Origin: Couchioplanes caeruleus
GTDB taxonomy: Bacteria > Actinomycetota > Actinomycetes > Mycobacteriales > Micromonosporaceae
Assembly (NCBI RefSeq): GCF_023499255.1
Contig: NZ_CP092183.1
Span: forward strand, 4,956,501-5,020,500
DNA: 64,000 nucleotides
Direction: 5' to 3'
The translations under genes and the position numbers were made by a program. This document shows, piece by piece, positions 34,005 to 43,579 of this stretch (the stretch's first letter is position 1; every line of letters starts with the position of its first letter). The notes under the pieces were generated by a model that worked only from the letters and a program-made list of their open reading frames with translations, searched no databases and was not told where the DNA came from.

Positions 34005-35090
34005 GTGCCGTATCTGCTGGGGATCGAGATCGGGGAGACCACTGTGGCCGCAGCCATGTGCCGGCGGAGCAGTCCGCCCCACGGGCGTGCGCCGCAGGCT
34101 GCCGGTGAGGCGGCGTGGGGCCCGGCCGAGCCCGTGACGCTGGCCGCGTCCGCGCCGGTGGTCGCGACGTCGCTCGGGCTGTCGCCGGGCGGCGATCTGG
34201 TCGCCGCCGAGGGAACCGCCGGCGCAGGTCAGCATGCCTCCGGCCCTGCGGCTCAGCGGGCCTCCGGGTTCGTGCACCGCATCGGCGGCGACATCGCCGT
34301 CCACCTCGCCGGCGAGGCGGTGCGACCCGAGACGCTGATGGCCGGCATGGTGGGCTGGGTGGCCGGCCGGCTCTGGCAGCTGCAGGGCAAGGCGCCGGAG
34401 CGCATCGCCGTGGCGCACCCGACCGGCTGGGGGCCGTACCGGCTGGGGCTGGTGCGTACCGCCCTCGACGAGATCGGTCTGGGCGACCCCGCCCTGGTCC
34501 CCCGCGCCGGCGCGGTCGTCACCGGATTCCAGGCGGCCGGACGGCTGCCCGCCGGCGCCGCCGTGCTGCTCGTGCTGCGCCTCGACGGCGCCGGCCTCGA
34601 GGTCTCGCTGATCCAGCCGCACGCCCCCGGGCAGTACGAGTTCATCACCTCGGCGTGGTGGGCCGACCTGGCCGGCTCCGTCCTCGACGCCGCGGATCCC
34701 GCCGGTCAGCGGGCCGTGCTGCGGGCCGCGGTGGACCTGGCCGCCCGTACGGCCGGGGCGTGCGCCCTCGCACCGGCTGACGTGTCCGCCGTGCTGCTCG
34801 CCGGTTCCGCGGCCGGGCACCCGCTCTTCGCCGACCTGCTGGCGCAGGCGTTCCCGGCACCCGTGCTGCAGCTGGGCGACCCGCGGCTGACCGTCGCGTG
34901 CGGCGCGGCGCTGGCCCTGCGACCCCGGTCCCGCCCGGAGCCCGCTGACGGCCGGGCCCTCCCGGAGTACCCGACGGCCGAGGCGCCGCTGGTCACCGCG
35001 ACGGAGCCGCTCCCGCCGGGCCCGGTGGGAGCCATGCCGCCACCGCGCCCGCCCGTACGCGTCATCGAGGCACCGGCGGCGCGGCGATGA
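34005..35090 (+). CDS. Truncated Hsp70-like actin-fold ATPase
   Basis: This 361-residue protein starts at GTG 34005. It begins with the phosphate-1 loop of actin/Hsp70 ATPases (LLGIEIGETTVAAAM). It also has an AVAHPTGW strand and an adenosine-type motif LLAGSAAGHPLFADLL (about 260-275). There is no substrate-binding domain; the protein ends in a Pro-rich tail. Such Hsp70-like ATPases occur beside iniBAC-type loci in actinomycetes, where they may switch the regulator encoded next. Its stop overlaps the next start (ATGA). Confidence 0.85.
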   Translation: MPYLLGIEIGETTVAAAMCRRSSPPHGRAPQAAGEAAWGPAEPVTLAASAPVVATSLGLSPGGDLVAAEGTAGAGQHASGPAAQRASGFVHRIGGDIAVHLAGEAVRPETLMAGMVGWVAGRLWQLQGKAPERIAVAHPTGWGPYRLGLVRTALDEIGLGDPALVPRAGAVVTGFQAAGRLPAGAAVLLVLRLDGAGLEVSLIQPHAPGQYEFITSAWWADLAGSVLDAADPAGQRAVLRAAVDLAARTAGACALAPADVSAVLLAGSAAGHPLFADLLAQAFPAPVLQLGDPRLTVACGAALALRPRSRPEPADGRALPEYPTAEAPLVTATEPLPPGPVGAMPPPRPPVRVIEAPAARR

Positions 35091-37729
35091 GCCCGATGGT
35101 CCGGACCGGTTCCCCGGCGCTGCTCAGCCCGGTCGCGGCGGCGCTGATCGCCCAGGTGCACGACGACCCGGCCGCGCCGCTGAGCATGGCCGTCTGCGCC
35201 CCCGGCGGATACGGCAAGACCGCGCTGCTGCGCGAGATCGCCGCCGGCTACCGGGCCGCCGGCGTGCCCGTCGGCACCCTGTGGCAGCCGGCCGGCGGCG
35301 ACCCGGACGATCCCGTTCTGCTCGTGGACGACGCCCACCTCGTCGACGACGACCGGCTGCGCGACCTCGTCCGGTTCGCCGACCGGCCCGGCGCGCGCGT
35401 CGTGGTGGCGTACCGGCCGTGGCCGCGCCCGGCGGGGCTGGCGGCGCTGACCGACGTGCTGCGCCGGCGGCAGACCCCGGTGTCGCTGCCGCCGCTCGGT
35501 GAGGACCGGGTGCGGGCCCGGTGCGCCGAGGTCTGGGAGCACCCGGTGCCCGCGGAGTGGATCCGCTTCCTGCTCGTGCAGAGCGGCGGCGTCCCGCGCT
35601 ACCTGGACCGCCTGATCACCGGCCTGGCCGCCGGGACCGGCGTGGCCGGCGCGCCGCCGGAACGCGCGCCCGGATCGGCCCTGGCGCCTTTCGCGGCCGA
35701 CCTCGACGAGGTGGCCGCCGACACGCTCACCGTCCTGCTGGCCGTCGAGGCGGGCGCCGGCCTGTCCCTGACCGTGGTCGCCGCCCTGCTCGACCGCGAC
35801 CCGGAGCAGGCCACGGCGTTGCTGGCGACCGCGAAGGCCACCGGCATGCTCACGGCGTCGGGCGCGCTGGTGCCGCTCGCGCGGCAGGCCCTGGCGATGC
35901 ACGGACCGGTCGCCCAGCGCATCGAGATCCGCCGGCGCATGGCGGAATGGCAGCTGGCCCGCGGCGGCTCGGTGCTGCCGCTGATGCGCCCGCTGCTGGC
36001 GCTCCTGCCGCAGGCCGGTCCGGAGGCGCCGGAGGACGAGCCGGCGGTGGCCCTCGCGCCCGGAGCGCAGGCCACCGGGCTCGGTGACGCGTTCCTCGCC
36101 GCCGGCGACGAGGCGTTGCAGGGCGACCCCGCCCTGGCCGCGCAGTTGTTCGACGCCGCATCGCGGGCGGGCCGCCCGGCCGGTGCCCGGCGGGCCCTGG
36201 CCAGCGCGCTGGCGGGCGATCTGGAGCTCGCCTCGCTGCTGGCCGACCAGGTGCTCGCCGCCGGGCCGGCGAGCCAGCGGCCGGACGCCGCCTGCGTCGC
36301 TGCTTCGACGCTGGCGCACCGCAATCAGCTGGCCCGGTCCGTAGAGCTGTACCGGTGGGCGACGCCCCGGCTCGCGGCCGGCTTCGGCGCGGTCGGCCTC
36401 ATCGGGACCGGACATCCGGAGGCGGCGGGCAAGCTGCTCGCGTCCCCGCCGGACGATCCGTCGGCCGGGCCACCGACCCTGCTGAGCACCGCCGCGTCGG
36501 GAATGGCCCGCGGGGCGTACGAGTCCGTGCACGGCTCACCGATGGCGGCGCTGTCCGCGCTGGTGCAGGCGGCCCAGCTGCTCGAGCCCTCCGGCTCGGC
36601 GGTGCTCCTGCCGGACAGTCCCGCCGCCCTGGCCGCCCTGGTGGCCCTGCACTGCGCCGAGTTCCAGTCGGCGCAGGCGGTGCTCGAACGCGCGCTGGAG
36701 ACGAACCTCGGCGGGCCGCTGTTCGTCCGCCGGCACCGTCTGCTGCTGGCCTGGACGGCAATGGCGCAGGGCCGGCTGGCGGCCGCCGCGGAGCAGGCCG
36801 CCCTGGCCGGTGTGCCCACGGGACCCGGCGCCGAGCCCGGCCCGGCCGGCGCGCCCGGCCGCGACCTGGTGTTCGCCGCCGCCCTGCGCGCCGGCCTGGC
36901 CCGCCGCGCGAGCGACATCGCCGGGCTGCAGGCGTCCTGGCCGCAGGCGCGCCAGTCGCTCATCGGCCAGCCCGTCGACCTGTTCACGCTGCTCCCGCTC
37001 GGCGAGATCGCGGTCGCCGCGGCGCGGCTGGGCGAGACGCGGCAGGTGCAGCCGGCGCTGCTCGCCGCCGACGACCTGCTGGGCCGGCTCGGCGAGCCGG
37101 TGCTGTGGAGCGCGCCGCTGCACTGGTCCCGGCTGCACGCGGCAATCCTGGCCGACCAGCGGCCGACGGTCGAGCGGCACGTGGGCGCGCTGCGGGAGCG
37201 CGGGGAGGAGAGCGCGTACGCCGCCGCGCTGGCCGCCGCCGGGCAGTGCTGGCTGGACATGCTCTCCGACCGCATCGAACCGGACGCCGTCGAGGCCGCC
37301 GCCCGCGGGCTCGCCGAACTCGGCCTGGGCTGGGACGGCGCTCGGCTCGCGGGCCAGGCGGCGATCCGCACCACCGACCGCAAGGCGATGACCCTCCTGC
37401 TGGACTGCGCCCGCTCGCTGCAGGCGCGGCAGGCCCCGGCGGACGGGGCCGCGACCCCGGGACGCCGCGGCCGGCCGGGGCAGGCGGCCCGCCCGGTGCT
37501 CAGCGACCGGGAGGAGGAGGTGGCCGCCCTGGTGCTGGCCGGGTTGACGTACAAGCAGGTGGCCGACCGGCTCTACATCTCGGCGAAGACGGTCGAGCAC
37601 CACATGGCGCGGATCCGGCAGCGGCTGGGCAGCGCCGACCGGGGCGAGCTGCTCGCCCAGCTGCGGCTCATCGTCCGGGTCCCGGCCGAGCAGGAGACAC
37701 CGTACGGCCCCGAGAGGAGACTGTCGTGA
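35087..37729 (+). CDS. Large STAND-ATPase LuxR-type regulator (IniR-like)
   Basis: This 880-residue protein has an N-terminal P-loop (CAPGGYGKTALL, about 37-48) and a Walker B LLVDDAHLVDDDRL (about 76-90). A long array of TPR-like helices rich in Ala and Leu follows. The C-terminal LuxR helix-turn-helix reads LSDREEEVAALVLAGLTYKQVADRLYISAKTVEHHMARIR (about 805-845). This MalT/LAL-type layout matches IniR, the iniBAC regulator encoded beside that operon in mycobacteria. It is predicted to activate the divergent iniB unit. It overlaps both neighbours (ATGA in front, GTGA behind). Confidence 0.9.
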   Translation: MSPMVRTGSPALLSPVAAALIAQVHDDPAAPLSMAVCAPGGYGKTALLREIAAGYRAAGVPVGTLWQPAGGDPDDPVLLVDDAHLVDDDRLRDLVRFADRPGARVVVAYRPWPRPAGLAALTDVLRRRQTPVSLPPLGEDRVRARCAEVWEHPVPAEWIRFLLVQSGGVPRYLDRLITGLAAGTGVAGAPPERAPGSALAPFAADLDEVAADTLTVLLAVEAGAGLSLTVVAALLDRDPEQATALLATAKATGMLTASGALVPLARQALAMHGPVAQRIEIRRRMAEWQLARGGSVLPLMRPLLALLPQAGPEAPEDEPAVALAPGAQATGLGDAFLAAGDEALQGDPALAAQLFDAASRAGRPAGARRALASALAGDLELASLLADQVLAAGPASQRPDAACVAASTLAHRNQLARSVELYRWATPRLAAGFGAVGLIGTGHPEAAGKLLASPPDDPSAGPPTLLSTAASGMARGAYESVHGSPMAALSALVQAAQLLEPSGSAVLLPDSPAALAALVALHCAEFQSAQAVLERALETNLGGPLFVRRHRLLLAWTAMAQGRLAAAAEQAALAGVPTGPGAEPGPAGAPGRDLVFAAALRAGLARRASDIAGLQASWPQARQSLIGQPVDLFTLLPLGEIAVAAARLGETRQVQPALLAADDLLGRLGEPVLWSAPLHWSRLHAAILADQRPTVERHVGALRERGEESAYAAALAAAGQCWLDMLSDRIEPDAVEAAARGLAELGLGWDGARLAGQAAIRTTDRKAMTLLLDCARSLQARQAPADGAATPGRRGRPGQAARPVLSDREEEVAALVLAGLTYKQVADRLYISAKTVEHHMARIRQRLGSADRGELLAQLRLIVRVPAEQETPYGPERRLS

Positions 37730-39630
37730 CCAGTACGCGCGTCCGGTCGCGGCTGTGGGCGTGGACCGCCGGCGGCCTGCTGGTCGTGCTGTGGGCGGCG
37801 GCCGCGGTGCCGCTGGCCCTCGACGCCGCCGGGGTGGTCCGCACGCACGCCACCACCCGGCAGCTCGGCGAGCCGGTCGACGCGGTGATCGTGCAGCTGC
37901 AGGAGGAGCGGCGGCTGTCCGCCGGCTTCCTGGCCGACGTGGTGGCCCGCGACGCCCTGGCCGCTCAGCGCCGGCGCACCGACGACGCCTGTGCCCGGCT
38001 GCAGGACGCCGCGTCGGGTTCGCTGTGGCGGACGCCCGCGGGTGCCCGTACGGCACGGGCCACCGACGACCTGGTACGCCGCCTGGACGAGCGGCAGGGC
38101 CTGCGGGCCACTGTGGACGGCGCCAAGCCCGACGTGACCGCCGTCGTCGACGCGTACACCGGGCTCGTGGCGGCCGCGTTCACCGGTGCGCCGTGGCTGT
38201 GGCCGGACAGCGAGACCCGTACCGGCTCAGCGCTGCTGGGGCTCGGCCGGGCCCGGGAAGCCCTGTCGCAGGAGGACGCGGCGGTGATCGGCGACCCCCG
38301 CGGCGCACGGTCGGCCGAGGTGCGTGCCCGCGTCGTACGGCTGGCGATGACCCGCCGGGTCCTGCTGGCCGAGGCCGCGGACCGGCTTCCGGCGAGCGCC
38401 CGCGAGGAATACGACCGGCTGGCCGCAGAACCGAGGACCACCACGTTGGCGGCGTGGGAGGACCGCCTCACCGCCGCGCCTCCCACGCAGGCCACGGCGC
38501 CGCCTCCGGCGCTGGACGCGTACCGCACGGGGCTGCGTGACCTGGAGGTCGCGGCGGTGCGGCGGGCCCGCGACGACGCGATGCCCGGCGCCGTGGTCAC
38601 CGTGGCCACGGCGGGGCTGCTCGCCGGGGTCGGGCTGGTCGCGGTCATCGCCGTGCTGGTACGCCTGCGACGCGGCTTCTCCGGGCCACGCAGCGCACAG
38701 GCGGCGGCCGTGTCCTCCCCGCCGGTGGACGTCCACGAGCTGGAGCTGGTGCTGGAGCAGAACCGCCGCAACCAGGCCCTGCTGCACCGCCAGCTCCGCA
38801 TGCTCGACAACCTGCAGCGGCGCGTCGGCGACGACGGCACGCTGGGCGAGCTGTTCCGCATCGACCACCTCGCCAGCCGGATTCGCCGCAACGTCGAGAA
38901 GACCATCGCGCTGACCGGCGGCACGCCCGGGCGCCGGTGGACCGTACCCGTGCCGCTCACCGAGGTGGTCCGCGCGGCCGCCGCCGAGGTGCCGGGGTTC
39001 GAACGGGTCTCGACCGCGCAGGTCGAGCCCGCCGCGCTGGCCGGCACGGCGGTCGTCGATGTCATGCACCTGCTCGCCGAGCTGGTCGAGAACGCCGTCA
39101 CGTTCTCGTCGGCCGACACCCGGGTCCGGGTGAGCGGGGCCTGGGACGCCGACGGGTACGTCCTCACGGTCGCCGACCACGGCCCCGGCATGGACGACGA
39201 CGATCTGCGGGCCGCCGCCGACGTCCTGGCCGCCACCACGCCCCCGCCGGCCCGCGCCTGGGACGGCCTGTACGCCACGGGCCGCCTGGCCGACCGCTGC
39301 GGGGCCGCGGTGGCCCTGCGCAACGCCGACGGCGGTGGCCTCCTCGCCGAGGTACGCCTGCCGGCCGCCCTGCTGCACGAGGCGACCGGACTCACCGAGG
39401 CGACCGCCGGGCTGCCCCCGGCCGACGCGGCACCGGAGGCGTCCCCGGCCCCACGCCGCAGGACGATTCCGGCGCAGCGGCTCCCCCCGGGCGCCTCCCC
39501 GGCCCCGGCCCGCCCGGCACGGCAGGCACGCCAGGGTTCCGGCGCCGCGCCGCCGCAGAAACTGGCGCCGGGAGCCACCCCGCGGAAGAAGCCGGGTACG
39601 GGTGTGACCACTGTGGGCACCGATGAATAG
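37726..39630 (+). CDS. cvnA: Conservon sensor kinase-like protein (CvnA type), first copy
   Basis: This 634-residue protein starts at GTG 37726, overlapping the previous stop, with AGGAGA upstream. TM1 is at about 10-35, the extracytoplasmic sensor at about 36-285 and TM2 at about 286-312. The CvnA dimerisation segment FRIDHLASRIRRNVEKTIAL is near 378. The ATPase has an N-box LVENAVTF (about 453) and G-box DHGPGMDDDD (about 483). A disordered Pro/Ala tail follows. There is no HAMP of usual length. Conservon kinases act with roadblock, DUF742 and GTPase proteins in a GPCR-like relay; here only the DUF742 partner follows directly. Confidence 0.9.
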   Translation: MTSTRVRSRLWAWTAGGLLVVLWAAAAVPLALDAAGVVRTHATTRQLGEPVDAVIVQLQEERRLSAGFLADVVARDALAAQRRRTDDACARLQDAASGSLWRTPAGARTARATDDLVRRLDERQGLRATVDGAKPDVTAVVDAYTGLVAAAFTGAPWLWPDSETRTGSALLGLGRAREALSQEDAAVIGDPRGARSAEVRARVVRLAMTRRVLLAEAADRLPASAREEYDRLAAEPRTTTLAAWEDRLTAAPPTQATAPPPALDAYRTGLRDLEVAAVRRARDDAMPGAVVTVATAGLLAGVGLVAVIAVLVRLRRGFSGPRSAQAAAVSSPPVDVHELELVLEQNRRNQALLHRQLRMLDNLQRRVGDDGTLGELFRIDHLASRIRRNVEKTIALTGGTPGRRWTVPVPLTEVVRAAAAEVPGFERVSTAQVEPAALAGTAVVDVMHLLAELVENAVTFSSADTRVRVSGAWDADGYVLTVADHGPGMDDDDLRAAADVLAATTPPPARAWDGLYATGRLADRCGAAVALRNADGGGLLAEVRLPAALLHEATGLTEATAGLPPADAAPEASPAPRRRTIPAQRLPPGASPAPARPARQARQGSGAAPPQKLAPGATPRKKPGTGVTTVGTDE

Positions 39631-40024
39631 CTCCCGCCCCGCGCCGGTGCTGCCCGGCGGTGGCCCCGAGGACGCCTGGTACGACGAGAACGCCGGCCCG
39701 GTCGTGCGCCTGTACGCGATGACCGGCGGCCGCGCGCACCCCGGCGACCACGGCTTCACGGTCAGCACGCTCGTGCAGCGCACCGAGGAGCGGGCGCCGC
39801 TCTCCAAGCTGTCCCCGGAGGAGTCGGCGATCCTGCGGTTGTGCGCGCGGGCCCTTTCGGTCGCCGAGATCGCCGCGTACCTGACGCTGCCGCTCGGGAC
39901 CGTTCAGGTGCTGCTCGGCGACCTGCGCGACGCGGGGCTCGTCCGGGTCCCGCAGCAGCCGGAGGAAGACCACCTGTCCCTGGCCGTCATGCAGCGGCTC
40001 CACGAAGGGTTGCTGGCGCTGTGA
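39623..40024 (+). CDS. cvnC: DUF742 protein (CvnC type), first copy
   Basis: This 133-residue protein begins with the family opening ..DENAGPVVRLYAMTGGRA and has the central LSPEESAILRLCARALSVAEIAAYLTLPLGTVQVLLGDLRDAGLV, a winged-helix-like DUF742 core. It overlaps the kinase gene by 8 nt and the next gene by 4 (GTGA). Compared with the second copy at 43999 it has a longer N-terminus and a typical TGGR signature. Confidence 0.92.
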   Translation: MNSSRPAPVLPGGGPEDAWYDENAGPVVRLYAMTGGRAHPGDHGFTVSTLVQRTEERAPLSKLSPEESAILRLCARALSVAEIAAYLTLPLGTVQVLLGDLRDAGLVRVPQQPEEDHLSLAVMQRLHEGLLAL

Positions 40025-40950
40025 CCGAGGACAAAGCCCCGACGCCGGACGGGACGACGCCCGACGCCACGGCACCTGGCGCGACGATGCCCGACGCGAC
40101 GGCGGCGAACGGGACGGCGGCGAACGGGACGGCGGCGAACGGGACGGCGGCGAACGGGACGATGCCCGACGCGACCCGGCGGGAACGCCGCTCCCCGTCC
40201 GTCATGCTCCTGGACGCCCTGATGCGCCTGGCCCTCGCCGCGCAGTCGGGGCCCCAGCCCAAGCTGCGGCCGGCCGGTCGCGGCCGCCGCGGCACCGTGG
40301 GCTGGCTGGTGGCGGGGGTCCTGCTCGCCGTGGCCGGCACCGCGGTCGTCGTCGCGGTGGTGGTGCGCGGGCCCGGCGACCTGGCCTCGCTGCCGCCCCG
40401 CGCGCCGGACAAGGCGCGGGTGGCAGAGCCGGCGCCGTCGACGCCGCGCCCCGGGCCGACCACCGAGGTGCCCGCCTCCGCGGCCACCACGGGCGTGACG
40501 TCGCCCTCGGCATCGTCGGCGTCGACTGTGCCCGTACCCGGATCTGCTGTTCCACCCTTGCCGCCCGGCGCCGCGACCCCCTCGTCCGCCGCGGTGCCGG
40601 CGCCGCTGGCGGCGCAGTACCGATTTCCCGGCGGCGGGACGGGCCTGCTCGGGTACGACGCCGAGGTCACGATCTTCAACCGCGGCGCGGCGCGGCGGCG
40701 CGGCTGGGTGCTGACGCTCACGCTGCCGCGGCCGACGCTGCAGATCGCCCGGGTGTCCGGCGCGACGGCCCGGCAGGATGGTTCGACGTGGACGTTCGAG
40801 CCGAACGACACCACACGGTCCGTGCCGGCCGACGGATCGGTGCTGGTCTCGTTCTCGGTGCTCGGCGCCACCCTGCTCGACGCCGCGCCGCAGGACTGCC
40901 GCATCGACGGCGCCGCCTGCGCACGACCGGACGACCCACCACCCGCCTGA
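40021..40950 (+). CDS. Single-pass membrane protein with CBM2-like outer domain
   Basis: This 309-residue protein starts at GTG 40021. The cytoplasmic part opens with a low-complexity stretch holding four exact TAANG pentapeptides encoded by a 15-bp repeat, then a basic helix. One transmembrane helix (about 93-115) and a Pro/Ser/Thr stalk (about 120-195) follow. The outer C-terminal domain (about 198-295), AEVTIFNRGAARRRGWVLTLTLP..GSTWTFEP..VPADGSVLVSFSVLG, follows the strand order and the GW / W / PGxS-F pattern of CBM2 cellulose-binding modules. It may be a cell-surface polysaccharide sensor or anchor. The CBM2 call is by pattern only. Confidence 0.75.
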   Translation: MTEDKAPTPDGTTPDATAPGATMPDATAANGTAANGTAANGTAANGTMPDATRRERRSPSVMLLDALMRLALAAQSGPQPKLRPAGRGRRGTVGWLVAGVLLAVAGTAVVVAVVVRGPGDLASLPPRAPDKARVAEPAPSTPRPGPTTEVPASAATTGVTSPSASSASTVPVPGSAVPPLPPGAATPSSAAVPAPLAAQYRFPGGGTGLLGYDAEVTIFNRGAARRRGWVLTLTLPRPTLQIARVSGATARQDGSTWTFEPNDTTRSVPADGSVLVSFSVLGATLLDAAPQDCRIDGAACARPDDPPPA

Positions 40951-41027
40951 CCAACCCCCCGACCCGCCGGCGCTGACCCGCCGCCCCCGACCCCGCCTCT
41001 CCCCGACGACCGAAGATCGCGAGCACA

Positions 41028-43538
41028 GTGACCAAGAAACCCGAAACCGACGAGGCACTCCGCGGCCCGGAGAAGCCCATCAAGCGGCGCATCGCCCGGC
41101 TCATCCTCGTGCCGGGCGTCGCGGCGCTCGCCCTCTGGCTGGCCACGTCGGCGTACCTCGTGTTCAACGGCTACTACGACCGCGAGGTGGCCAACGGTGT
41201 GCGCCAGGTGTCGATCCCCGCGGTCCGCACCCTCGCCGCCATCCAGCGTGAGCGCCGGGACAGCATCAACTACCTGTCGCACCCGGCCCGGGACCTGCAG
41301 TCGCTGCTCGCGCAACGGCAGGAGACCGACGACCTGGTGACGAGGCTGCGTACGGCCGCCGACCCGGTCCTGAGCAAGGCGCCGCGCTCGATCGACGTCC
41401 GCTGGCAGGCCTTCTCCGACCGGCTCGACCGGCTGCCCGGGGTGCGCAGCACCATCGACTCGGGCCGGGCGCTGCGCCAGCAGACCACCGACTTCTACAA
41501 CGACCTCGTCGACTCCGCGATCGACCTGTTCGACACGCAGGCCCGGGTCGTGCCGGACGCCACGGCGACGCAGGGCGGCATCACCGCGACCGACACGTTC
41601 CGCGCCGGCGACCTGATGTCGCGGTCCAGTTCGGTGATCTCCGGCGCCCTGGGCGCGCAGAGCCTGAGCCAGCAGGACCATCTACGCTTCGTGACCATGG
41701 TCGGCGCGTACCACACGACGCTGGAGACCGCGGTCCCGCACCTGGAGCCGGAGGCCCGCGCCCAGTACGAGCGGATGACCGCCTCCAGCGAGTGGAAGGC
41801 GCTGACCGCCGCGGAGAACGCGCTGATCTCGGCCGGGTCGTGGAAGGGCAAGGCGCCGCGGGCGCTGCAGCTGACCGGCGTGCAGTGGGACGCGGCCGCG
41901 GCATCGGTGTCCGACCAGTTGGTGGCGCTCACGGTGACGCAGGCCGACCGGGTGTCCATCAAGGCGCTGCGGACGGGCAACAACCAGTTGCTGGCCGCCG
42001 CCATCGGCAGTGCGGTGGCGCTGCTCATCGCGGTCGGCGCCATCGTGTCAGCGGTCCGGCAGTCGCAGATCCTGGTGAACCAGGCGCTGTCCGTACGCCT
42101 CGCGCAGCTGGGCAAGGACGCCGTGGCGGTCGTCGACGAGCGGCTCCCGGCGATCATCACGCGGCTGCGGAGACGGGAGAAAGTGGACGTCGCGCTGGAA
42201 TTGCCCAACCGGGACTACGGCCGCGACGAGATCGGCCACCTGGCGACGGTGCTGAACAAGTCGCTGCACGCCGCGGTCGACGCGGCCGTCGAGGAGGCCA
42301 CCACCCGGGCGGCCGGCATGGCCATGCTGATGGGCGTCGCCCGGCGCCCGCAGCGGCCGCTGCAGCACGGCCTCAAGGTCATCGAGGAGCTGCAGAACCG
42401 GATCGGCGACGAGCAGATCCTCGCGGAGCTGTTCGACATCAACCATCAGCTCACCCAGACCCGCCGGTTCCTGGAGAACCTCATCATCCTGGCCGGCGGG
42501 CAGACCGGGCGCCGGTTCTCCCGGCCCGTCCCGGTGCGCCGGGTGCTGCTCGGCGCGATCGCCGAGACCCGGCAGTACCAGCGGGTCACGCTGCGCCGGA
42601 CGCCGGACGTGGCGATCAGCGGTCCGGCCGTCACCGGCATCACCCACCTGCTGGCCGAGCTGCTCGACAACGCGCTCGTGTTCTCCCCGCCGGACTCCGA
42701 GGTGTGGATCAGCTGCACCCAGGCGCACCACGGCGTGGTGATCGAGATCGAGGACGCCGGCGTCGGCATGACGCACGAGGCCATGGAGGAGGCGAACACG
42801 CTGCTGGCCACCGCGCCCACCCCGGACCTGACCGGCCTCAAGGGCGGCGCCCAGATCGGCCTCTGGGTGGTCGCCGAGCTGGCCAAGCGCGGCGGCATGC
42901 AGGTCACGCTGCGCACCTCCGCGTACGGCGGTGTGCTCGCGGTCGTGCTGCTGCCGGCGACCGCCCTGGCCGCCGCCGACGACGTGCGGCAGCCGGGCGA
43001 GCCGGACGGCGACGATCCGCGGCACCCGGCGGGGCCCGGCGCGGACGTTTCGCGGCGCCCGTTCGAGCGGGACGCCCAACTGCCGCTCGAGGAGGAGCCG
43101 ACGGCGGCGATCCCGGCGCGAGTCGCGATGCCGGCGGCCGAGCAACCGGCCACCCCGCTGCGCACCCGATCGGCTCCAGTGCCGGTCGCCGGCGCCACCA
43201 CCGCGACGACGTCCGCGGCAGGCACAGCCGCCGCCACGGGACCCAGGGCGGGCGCAGCCGGCGCCACGGGACCCATGGCGGGCGCTGCCGCCGCGCACGG
43301 GCCGGGCGGGGCACCCTCGTCGAACGGCGCCGGCACCGGACGGCCGCCGCTCCCCGTCCGGCGCCCGCAGGAACACCTGGCGCCGCAGCTGCGCGACGAG
43401 ACGGGCGGCCCCACGCAGACCGCCGCGCCCGTGTACTCGCCCGAGGCCGCCCGTAACCGCCTGGCCAGCTACCAGAAGGGCTGGCGGGCCGGCCGTACCG
43501 GTGAGATCAAGCCGCCCGGTCCCAAGTCCGCAGAGTGA
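41028..43538 (+). CDS. cvnA: Conservon sensor kinase (CvnA type), second copy, NIT-domain
   Basis: This 836-residue protein starts at GTG 41028. TM1 is at about 24-48, and a nitrate/nitrite-sensing-type (NIT) helical outer domain covers about 60-312 (RRDSINYLSHPARDLQSLLAQRQETDDLVTRLR is its usual first helix). TM2 is at about 318-345, then HAMP. The dimerisation segment ELFDINHQLTQTRRFLENLIILAG has Asn where most relatives have Asp before the His. The ATPase has N-box LLDNALVFSPPDS (about 545) and G-box EDAGVGM. The last 180 residues are disordered and contain an Ala/Gly/Thr repeat. The 77-bp gap ahead is the largest in this run. Confidence 0.93.
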   Translation: MTKKPETDEALRGPEKPIKRRIARLILVPGVAALALWLATSAYLVFNGYYDREVANGVRQVSIPAVRTLAAIQRERRDSINYLSHPARDLQSLLAQRQETDDLVTRLRTAADPVLSKAPRSIDVRWQAFSDRLDRLPGVRSTIDSGRALRQQTTDFYNDLVDSAIDLFDTQARVVPDATATQGGITATDTFRAGDLMSRSSSVISGALGAQSLSQQDHLRFVTMVGAYHTTLETAVPHLEPEARAQYERMTASSEWKALTAAENALISAGSWKGKAPRALQLTGVQWDAAAASVSDQLVALTVTQADRVSIKALRTGNNQLLAAAIGSAVALLIAVGAIVSAVRQSQILVNQALSVRLAQLGKDAVAVVDERLPAIITRLRRREKVDVALELPNRDYGRDEIGHLATVLNKSLHAAVDAAVEEATTRAAGMAMLMGVARRPQRPLQHGLKVIEELQNRIGDEQILAELFDINHQLTQTRRFLENLIILAGGQTGRRFSRPVPVRRVLLGAIAETRQYQRVTLRRTPDVAISGPAVTGITHLLAELLDNALVFSPPDSEVWISCTQAHHGVVIEIEDAGVGMTHEAMEEANTLLATAPTPDLTGLKGGAQIGLWVVAELAKRGGMQVTLRTSAYGGVLAVVLLPATALAAADDVRQPGEPDGDDPRHPAGPGADVSRRPFERDAQLPLEEEPTAAIPARVAMPAAEQPATPLRTRSAPVPVAGATTATTSAAGTAAATGPRAGAAGATGPMAGAAAAHGPGGAPSSNGAGTGRPPLPVRRPQEHLAPQLRDETGGPTQTAAPVYSPEAARNRLASYQKGWRAGRTGEIKPPGPKSAE

Positions 43539-43579
43539 CACCCCTCCCCGCAGCACAACCCACGAGGACAGGAAGAACC

